Shown here: positions 4,493 to 9,310 of the stretch, in pieces
Numbering within the stretch: position 1 is the first letter of the stretch
How the letters are laid out: each line of letters starts with the position of its first letter
Assembly (NCBI GenBank): GCA_021775835.1
Contig: JAJFHC010000167.1
Span: 1-9,310, forward strand
Direction: 5' to 3'
DNA length: 9,310 nucleotides
DNA from: Hyphomicrobiales bacterium
GTDB lineage: Bacteria > Pseudomonadota > Alphaproteobacteria > Rhizobiales > JAJFHC01
The notes under the pieces: model-generated
Database searches by the model: none
The model's input: the letters and a program-made list of their open reading frames with translations, nothing else
Told to the model about the DNA's origin: nothing
Made by a program: the position numbers and the translations under genes

Positions 4493-6922
4493 TCAACGCG
4501 TGGAGACGATGCCGCAACGATAGGAAATCCAAGGTCCGTGTGTCGAGCAGGTTCCACTCATCTTTTTCGTGTCCTTCGAGAGAGTAACCGAACACGTCTC
4601 GGTGACTGATCTGCCCAAATCTCCAATGTAGTGAGTTTGGTATGTAATTGCCCGACGACGCAGCCGTCCATTTCGAATGGTGCCGCGGACACCAGAACCT
4701 TCGAATGTACCAACGAATTGATCCTTTTTGGTCTGGTTGATCTGGACCCATCCGGAAGCTTTATATTTCCTGGTTGCGGACTTGCAGTTGGATTTGTAGC
4801 GCCATCGGCCAGAGATATTACTTGTTGTGGCTTTTGCGGAGCGCTTTGTATCGACGATACCATCAACGATATCAGGTCCTGGTTTCTTATCTTTTGTAGT
4901 GATTTTTTCCTTGTAGTTGTAAATCGTTGCGATGATTTTTCCGTCCTTCTTTCGGAATACAAGCTCAATCAAATCGTGTGTGAACAGCATGATGTAGTAG
5001 GACCCTTCTTTAAGGGCACTATTGGAACGTAGAATGGTCGATAAGGCGCCATACGCACCGTTCCTGTCTTTCAATGTCGTGAATGTCCGACTCTTGTTGG
5101 GAAGGGTGATGTTTACGGAAGTTCCGTAAAATCTGAAGTAGTTTAGATCGCCGGCAATGTTCGTTATCTTGATGTCCTTGCCGGAGTCTTTTTGCCTTTT
5201 TTTACTTTTTGGAATTTTCCGGGGAATGCGATAATTTGGAAATACGCGTGAAAGGAAGGCTCGCGTGGCTTTGATGTCGCGCGCATCAAGTGGAAAAGCC
5301 GTGCGCCGCTGCCCCTTTCTGATCTGTCCGGCTAGTGCCCACAAGGCGTTGACGGTGCCTCTGCCGAACTCCCCATCAATTGGACCCTGATAAAGATTTA
5401 TCTGGCCGAGTAGGCTCTGTAGTTCTCGCCGAAACGTGTCACTCCAATCGGTTTGTGTCCTGAGCAATTCTGTCAATACGGATCTCTTGCGGCGTGCCAA
5501 AAGATTGAAGATTTGTGACGCAGCTTTTCCGGGATCGGGACTCACACCACGCCCAGCATCTGTCATCAACGCCCGTTGGACTTGTGCCGGGGTGACACCT
5601 TTCTTGGCCGCCTTGTCGTACCACTCAATGGCTTCGGTCTCGTCCTTCTCGACACCGACGCCCTCAGAGTAAGCTTTGCCCAGGTAATATAGTGCCCACC
5701 GCATTTCTTCACGTGCCGCCTTGCGAAACCACCTGATGGCTTCGATCGGGTTCTTCTCGACGCCCGGTGCGCCGTTGTAGTAAAGAATGCCGAGCTGTTG
5801 CATGGCTTTCGATGAACCCAGGCCTGCGGCGCGTTTGAACAACTCGGCGGATTTTGGGAAGTCTTGCCTTACCGCTTTTCCCTCATAGTGCTTCAATCCA
5901 AGCTGATAAAGGGCCTCAGCCGTATCTGCCTTTTCCTGTGCCTTGACGGTGACGTGCTTTTCGCGGCTCTTGCCTGCCTCAACGAGGAAAGCGTCCATGG
6001 ACCCTTTCAATTCTTCGAACTTGTCGATGCCGACATATTTGTATGAGACCAAGGCTTTGCCGTCACCGAAATGGCCACGACCAACGACGTAGGTTGGCAC
6101 AGACCATATCTTTTCTTTCTCGGCCCTATTCACAATATCCACGAATTTTTGCTTGAGTGCCTTATTCTTGAGGCATTCGTTGAATTCGGCTTTTGAGATT
6201 CCAAGAGGCTTGTATAGTCCAAAAAGAGCCTCGGATTCACTCACATCGCTTCGCATGAGATGTCGGTTCTTGATGAAATATATGACGTTATCAAGAAAAC
6301 GGGCGTTCTTCATACAAGATGCGATCATGAGGGCTGTGAACTCTACGTTCCCCCGGGGTAGGAATCTGTGAACAAGGCGTAGCGAACCCGCCTCTACATA
6401 TTTGTCCTTCAACTCTGGATAGAACGCTTGATAAAAATTCCCGTAACCAAGGCTGTTATAGACACTCAACAACACTGGGGCCTTTGCTGGCCCTTCGGCG
6501 AATTCAGCGAGCAAATTCTTGCCGCCATCGACCGCTCCCAGCGGTTTGGCAATGTCCCCGCTTGTTATGTCTGTTTTTTTGTCGTCGTTGCCAACCGACG
6601 GCAGGTCCGAACCTTTTGCAGCCTTGAGTTTGTTCAACTTCAAACGGGCAAGCCCCGCAAATTCACCTTTGGGGTATTTCTCCAGATAAAGTCCGATTGC
6701 CTCCGCATCCTCGCTATCTTTGACGGAACGCCAAAACTCAAGCTCGATCATGGCGCTCGAGTCGGCAGAATCCTGGCCTGTTTGGGCGAGTTGAATACCT
6801 CCATTTGATAACAGGCGCTGCTCTGAGAATACTGGTTCCGCAAGGGTAACGCAGGTTCCCGACAACAACACACCTGCCGCCAACAACCGGGCGAACAGGC
6901 TTCCATGTTCAATTCGATTCAT
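4493..6922 (-). CDS. Secreted multidomain protein: caspase-associated repeat, DsbA-like fold without CxxC, Sel1 repeats, peptidoglycan-binding-like segment
   Basis: 809 residues from the ATG at 6922. The N-terminus (MNRIEHGS, hydrophobic core, cleavage near TLA-EP at 29-30) is a Sec signal, so a periplasmic site is likely. Domains: IELEFWRSVKDS...YLEKYPKGEFAGLA (59-95), a repeat common beside caspase and Sel1 proteins; a DsbA-like thioredoxin fold (about 145-320) in which the CxxC position reads YGNF while the cis-proline loop VPT (275-277) remains; three Sel1 repeats (about 334-441); a peptidoglycan-binding-like GPIDGEFGRGTVNAL (513-527); then a Lys/Arg-rich linker and beta-type C-terminal regions with Cys at 713, 777, 792 and 803. 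Loss of both active cysteines argues against disulfide exchange, and a binding or scaffold role in the envelope is inferred. GGGA about seven bases upstream supports 6922. A TTG at 6952 would add ten residues. Confidence 0.75.
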   Translation of the reverse strand: MNRIEHGSLFARLLAAGVLLSGTCVTLAEPVFSEQRLLSNGGIQLAQTGQDSADSSAMIELEFWRSVKDSEDAEAIGLYLEKYPKGEFAGLARLKLNKLKAAKGSDLPSVGNDDKKTDITSGDIAKPLGAVDGGKNLLAEFAEGPAKAPVLLSVYNSLGYGNFYQAFYPELKDKYVEAGSLRLVHRFLPRGNVEFTALMIASCMKNARFLDNVIYFIKNRHLMRSDVSESEALFGLYKPLGISKAEFNECLKNKALKQKFVDIVNRAEKEKIWSVPTYVVGRGHFGDGKALVSYKYVGIDKFEELKGSMDAFLVEAGKSREKHVTVKAQEKADTAEALYQLGLKHYEGKAVRQDFPKSAELFKRAAGLGSSKAMQQLGILYYNGAPGVEKNPIEAIRWFRKAAREEMRWALYYLGKAYSEGVGVEKDETEAIEWYDKAAKKGVTPAQVQRALMTDAGRGVSPDPGKAASQIFNLLARRKRSVLTELLRTQTDWSDTFRRELQSLLGQINLYQGPIDGEFGRGTVNALWALAGQIRKGQRRTAFPLDARDIKATRAFLSRVFPNYRIPRKIPKSKKRQKDSGKDIKITNIAGDLNYFRFYGTSVNITLPNKSRTFTTLKDRNGAYGALSTILRSNSALKEGSYYIMLFTHDLIELVFRKKDGKIIATIYNYKEKITTKDKKPGPDIVDGIVDTKRSAKATTSNISGRWRYKSNCKSATRKYKASGWVQINQTKKDQFVGTFEGSGVRGTIRNGRLRRRAITYQTHYIGDLGRSVTETCSVTLSKDTKKMSGTCSTHGPWISYRCGIVSTR

Positions 6923-6948
6923 GACCATTTCCCGAATGCTTCGACCGA

Positions 6949-7110
6949 TCAACTGAGGTTGTGTTGTGAGCTCTCATGACCCACATACCGCAACCTAGTT
7001 GTCGCGCTTCGGCTGACTGGCGTGAAGTATCGCAGTTCGAAACTCCTACCTGCATTGATCTCGCTCAATCCCAACCGTGTGGGTTTGAACTGGCGCTTCG
7101 GCTTCGTCAT
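6949..7110 (-). CDS. Possible small basic protein or leader peptide (53 residues)
   Basis: An ATG at 7110 opens a 53-codon frame ending TGA at 6951-6949, 26 bases before the start of the large secreted protein. AGAAGG (7122-7117 on the minus strand) lies six bases before the ATG, and a promoter-like pair (TTGCCC, 16 bp, TAGAAT) lies at 7167-7140, so signals are well ordered. The product begins MTKPKRQFKPTRLG and is strongly basic, with no signal peptide, membrane segment or recognisable domain. Its stop overlaps the alternative TTG start of the next gene, the type of arrangement seen in translational coupling. I do not recognise the protein. It may be a true small gene, a leader peptide, or a chance frame. 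Confidence 0.35.
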   Translation of the reverse strand: MTKPKRQFKPTRLGLSEINAGRSFELRYFTPVSRSATTRLRYVGHESSQHNLS

Positions 7111-7116
7111 CTGACA

Positions 7117-7122
7117 CCTTCT
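7117..7122 (-). promoter_or_regulatory. Ribosome binding site of the small frame at 6949-7110
   Basis: Read on the minus strand this is AGAAGG, six bases before the ATG at 7110. It is the main reason to take the short frame seriously. Confidence 0.4.
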
Positions 7123-7139
7123 GGCGCTCAATGCGTTTC

Positions 7140-7167
7140 ATTCTAAGTGTCCACGAAACAAGGGCAA
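7140..7167 (-). promoter_or_regulatory. Promoter-like sequence for the small frame and the large secreted protein
   Basis: On the minus strand TTGCCC (7167-7162) and TAGAAT (7145-7140) are separated by 16 bp. The -10 matches the housekeeping consensus at 5 of 6 positions and the -35 at 4 of 6. Transcription would start near 7133, leaving a short leader that includes the ribosome binding site at 7122-7117. Confidence 0.4.
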
Positions 7168-7557
7168 AACCACGCCGTAACTAGCCTGAACCTATGGCTA
7201 GCTGACCGGGGGGCAAGGTTTGATGTTGCAGCCCCGGATGAGGCACTTTAGAGTTTCGGACATGACTTGGTGGTATTGGCTTGTATTGAAGCGAACGAGG
7301 TAGGGCGTCGAGCGCGCCCTGCCGAATTGCGGCACAGCAGCTGAGCTGGACTGCGGATTTCCCGGGTCGGTTGCCTTTCGGCGACGTCTCACATCCGCAA
7401 AAATAAAACACTCTTTGAATCACTGACTGAAGCACTGAATGGGTTGAGAATTCCAGGCTCAGACATGCCCTTCTCGTGGCGGGCGGCGCGCTGTTGTCAG
7501 CGTTGCCACTCCCCAAGCCTGAGCGTGAAACAGGATCGAATACCGAAAGATAAAACA
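7168..7557. other. Non-coding stretch with three successive hairpins, upstream of the oxygenase gene
   Basis: No convincing protein gene lies here. Three perfect six-base-pair stems follow each other: CTAGCC/GGCTAG (7181-7186, 7196-7201), CCGGGG/CCCCGG (7206-7211, 7232-7237) and AGGGCG/CGCCCT (7302-7307, 7315-7320). None is followed by a T-run. A 26-codon plus-strand frame (7223-7303) contains WWYW and ends at the third hairpin. CACTGA occurs twice 12 bp apart (7421-7426, 7433-7438). The region may be the leader and promoter area of the oxygenase gene. No clear -35/-10 pair was found in the plus direction. Confidence 0.35.
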
Positions 7558-8547
7558 ATGACTTCCGAACAGAAAATGATGCCGATCGTGAACGTGGCGC
7601 CTCTCTATGACGATCACCCTGAAGCCTGGGCGGCCGTCGATCAGGCAATTGGCGAGGCATGCCGCAGCAAAGGTGGGTTCGTCGTCACCGGGTTGCCGCC
7701 TTCCTTGCATCAGGAAAACATCTCAATCGAGGAATTCTTCAAGATTTTCGATCTGCCCGAGGACGAACTTTACAACATCGCGACGCGAGAAACACGGCCC
7801 GACAGCACGCGAACCGTGCGAGGTTACACAAAACGATCAGGCGGCTTTGCCTATGGCGAGCAGTTCGATCTTGGCACGGAGCAACCTGTGTCCGGCCCGG
7901 ATATCGACGGCATTGATATGTTGATCCATACCAACGCCTGGCCGTCACAAGAGCCCGTTCCCGGTTGGCGCAACGCGTTGATAGAGCATTTCCGACGGAT
8001 GGAAGCCCTTGGCATCAAGGTTATTCGTTCCATCGCCCGCTCTTCGGGTGCCGATGATTCTGCCGCCGGCGAACGCTACGAAAACAGCTCTTCGACCCTG
8101 AGGTTCCTCAGATACCCGCAACGTCCGGACCACATCGAAATCGGTGGTGAAAAAGGTGCCATGCGTGTGGTCGACGGGCGTGAAGTTCCCTTGAGCGCCA
8201 GGGAACATACTGACAATGGCGGCCTTACCTTCCAATGGCAGGATCAGCAGGGTTTGCAGGTGCAAGCACCTGATGGGGAATGGTTCGGTGTGCCCAACAT
8301 TCGCGACGGCTTTTCGGTTCACCTGTGCGAGGCGCTGGAAACGCAGACCTCCGGGCGATTGCGCGCCACACCGCACCGGGTTTACAACACCGGGAAAGCG
8401 CGCCAGTCCATGGTCTTCTTTCTTGAACCGAACCTGTTTGCCAGCGTCAATGGCTTCAGCGCTGAACCGAACGAGCCGCGCGCGCCGGATGCGGAGACCT
8501 ATGCGGCATCCATGATCAACACGCTGCGCAAGACGGGCCGCGGCTGA
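7558..8547 (+). CDS. 2-oxoglutarate/Fe(II)-dependent oxygenase, isopenicillin N synthase-like family
   Basis: 329 residues, cytoplasmic. The N-terminal region (MPIVNVAPLYDD, then GGFVVTGLPP near 39-48) follows the DIOX_N pattern of isopenicillin-N-synthase-like enzymes. The catalytic core carries the iron triad His217, Asp219 (EHTDNGGLTF) and His273 (ATPHRV), and the co-substrate motif RQS (Arg282, Ser284), so it is probably active with 2-oxoglutarate. STLRFLRYP (179-187) and GLQVQAPDGEWFGVP (232-246) are also family-typical. Bacterial relatives hydroxylate or oxidise varied small molecules. The substrate here cannot be assigned. The ATG at 7558 fits family length. Its ribosome binding site (GAAAGA, 7545-7550) is weak, and the frame is open upstream to 7444 but that part looks unrelated. 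The gene stands alone and converges on the hydrolase gene 45 bp away. Confidence 0.85.
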   Translation: MTSEQKMMPIVNVAPLYDDHPEAWAAVDQAIGEACRSKGGFVVTGLPPSLHQENISIEEFFKIFDLPEDELYNIATRETRPDSTRTVRGYTKRSGGFAYGEQFDLGTEQPVSGPDIDGIDMLIHTNAWPSQEPVPGWRNALIEHFRRMEALGIKVIRSIARSSGADDSAAGERYENSSSTLRFLRYPQRPDHIEIGGEKGAMRVVDGREVPLSAREHTDNGGLTFQWQDQQGLQVQAPDGEWFGVPNIRDGFSVHLCEALETQTSGRLRATPHRVYNTGKARQSMVFFLEPNLFASVNGFSAEPNEPRAPDAETYAASMINTLRKTGRG

Positions 8548-8592
8548 TCCGGGCATGTTCATCGAGATCCGTAGCGGCGCGAAGACGTCAGG

Positions 8593-9310
8593 TCAGGCCC
8601 GTTGCTCCAGGTAGGCATCGACGAGCTCAACAAGACGGTCACGACCGAAGCTTGGGTCGTGGCCCGCGTGCACGACGCGCACCGGCAACTCGCGCAGTCG
8701 TTTCATGGTGCGGACATAATCGGGGACGGACGAATCCTCCAACTCGTCCAGCAGCGGACCGTCGTAAACGGCGTCGCCGGAAAACAGGATGCCGGACGCT
8801 TTCTCCCACAAACCGATGCTGCCGGGCGAATGGCCGGGCAGATGCAGGACCTCGAAGCGTCGGGACCCGATGTCGATCTCGTCGCCCTCCTCGACGGTCC
8901 GGGTCGCGGTCGTGCGGGGCGTGCTGTAGCTGGAGAGGTCGTAGCCCCTATGCGGCAGCGCTGTGAGAAGTTCGTCCGGCAGGGGATAGCCCGCTTCCTC
9001 GATGGATTGCACAAGATCGGCCGACATCTCGCTCTTCAGCAGACCGCCCCTGGAACGCTCTGTCAGGCAATGTGCTTCCAAGCCGTGGATCACACGATCG
9101 TCGAAATCGCAGAGCGAGCCGACGTGATCCAGATGATAGTGCGTTGCGACCGCCGTGACATTCCGTTCGAACAAGTGATCGACCGCCTGTTTCAGGCTGA
9201 CGACACCGAGACCGCTGTCGATCAGCGCGTCGCGCTCGCTGCCGCGCACCAGCCAGATGTTGCAGCGGAGCAGCGGATCGACATAGGGCTCCCAGATGAA
9301 TGTGATGTCG
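8593..9310 (-). CDS. Metallo-beta-lactamase fold hydrolase (partial, 5' end off window)
   Basis: The frame is open to the right edge, so the true start lies outside. 238 residues are visible. The first ones (EPYVDPLLRCNIWLVRG) are in frame and match the usual opening strands of the fold, so an internal GTG at 9249 is not the start. The metal-binding motif HYHLDH is at visible residues 57-62, followed by PGHSPGSIGLW (His160), SGDAVYD (Asp179) and HAGHDPSFG (His217), giving a complete binuclear zinc site. Relatives include glyoxalase II, lactonases and other esterases. The substrate is not indicated. The gene ends in TGA at 8595-8593 and converges on the oxygenase gene. No terminator was recognised in the 45 bp between them. 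Confidence 0.85.
   Translation of the reverse strand, partial: DITFIWEPYVDPLLRCNIWLVRGSERDALIDSGLGVVSLKQAVDHLFERNVTAVATHYHLDHVGSLCDFDDRVIHGLEAHCLTERSRGGLLKSEMSADLVQSIEEAGYPLPDELLTALPHRGYDLSSYSTPRTTATRTVEEGDEIDIGSRRFEVLHLPGHSPGSIGLWEKASGILFSGDAVYDGPLLDELEDSSVPDYVRTMKRLRELPVRVVHAGHDPSFGRDRLVELVDAYLEQRA

Noticed and set aside
6820..6840. Lipoprotein signal (LSGTC) in the large secreted protein
   Set aside because: The residue before Cys is Thr, and the lipobox normally needs Gly, Ala or Ser there. A plain Sec cleavage after TLA fits better.
7168..7557. Insertion sequence remnant in the gap upstream of the oxygenase
   Set aside because: No transposase fragment, terminal inverted repeat pair or target duplication was seen on either strand.
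7181..7660. 159-codon minus-strand open frame over the gap and the start of the oxygenase
   Set aside because: Low-complexity Arg/Pro/Ser-rich translation with no domain, overlapping the well-supported oxygenase gene antisense.
8593..9249. Metallo-beta-lactamase gene starting at the GTG at 9249
   Set aside because: The frame stays open to the window edge and the upstream residues match the family, so the real start lies outside.

Overview
The window looks like a chromosomal piece of an alphaproteobacterium, probably a Rhizobiales or Rhodobacterales-type marine or soil organism. This is inferred from the moderately GC-rich coding style, the gene families present (a DUF5939 cyclase N-terminus, a GlxA-type AraC regulator, a Sel1-repeat periplasmic protein carrying a caspase-associated repeat) and Shine-Dalgarno style starts. 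No rRNA, tRNA, CRISPR array or insertion sequence was seen. Both ends cut through genes.

Left part (1-2008): a partial minus-strand gene (1-611) carries the N-terminal zinc-ribbon region of a DUF5939 protein, a family normally followed by an adenylate/guanylate cyclase domain that would lie off the left edge. Its leader contains two perfect inverted repeats with exactly the same centre (633-677). Upstream on the same strand is a GlxA-type regulator (792-1820: DJ-1/PfpI-like sensor plus AraC DNA-binding domain). It is divergent from the next block, across a control region holding a TTGACA box and two TGTCA elements 20 bp apart.

Centre-left (2009-4209): a plus-strand gene pair, probably an operon driven from that divergent region. 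The first gene is a twin-arginine-exported protein of about 465 residues with recognisable nitroreductase (FMN) signatures but an unusual long insert. It has a second, strong start exactly behind the signal peptide. The second gene is a SAM-dependent methyltransferase resembling phosphoethanolamine/sarcosine-type N-methyltransferases. Regulator, flavoprotein and methyltransferase together form the best candidate for an uncharacterised system here, possibly acting on a quaternary or secondary amine. That substrate is inference only.

Centre-right (4493-7167): a large minus-strand secreted protein (about 809 residues) with a patchwork architecture: caspase-associated repeat, DsbA-like thioredoxin fold that has lost its CxxC, three Sel1 repeats, a peptidoglycan-binding-like segment, and a lysine-rich, cysteine-containing C-terminal part. 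A plausible 53-codon gene with its own promoter-like sequence and ribosome binding site lies directly in front of it.

Right part (7168-9310): a non-coding stretch with three consecutive hairpins, an isopenicillin-N-synthase-like 2-oxoglutarate/Fe(II) oxygenase with an intact metal triad (7558-8547), and, convergent to it, a metallo-beta-lactamase-fold hydrolase that runs off the right edge.
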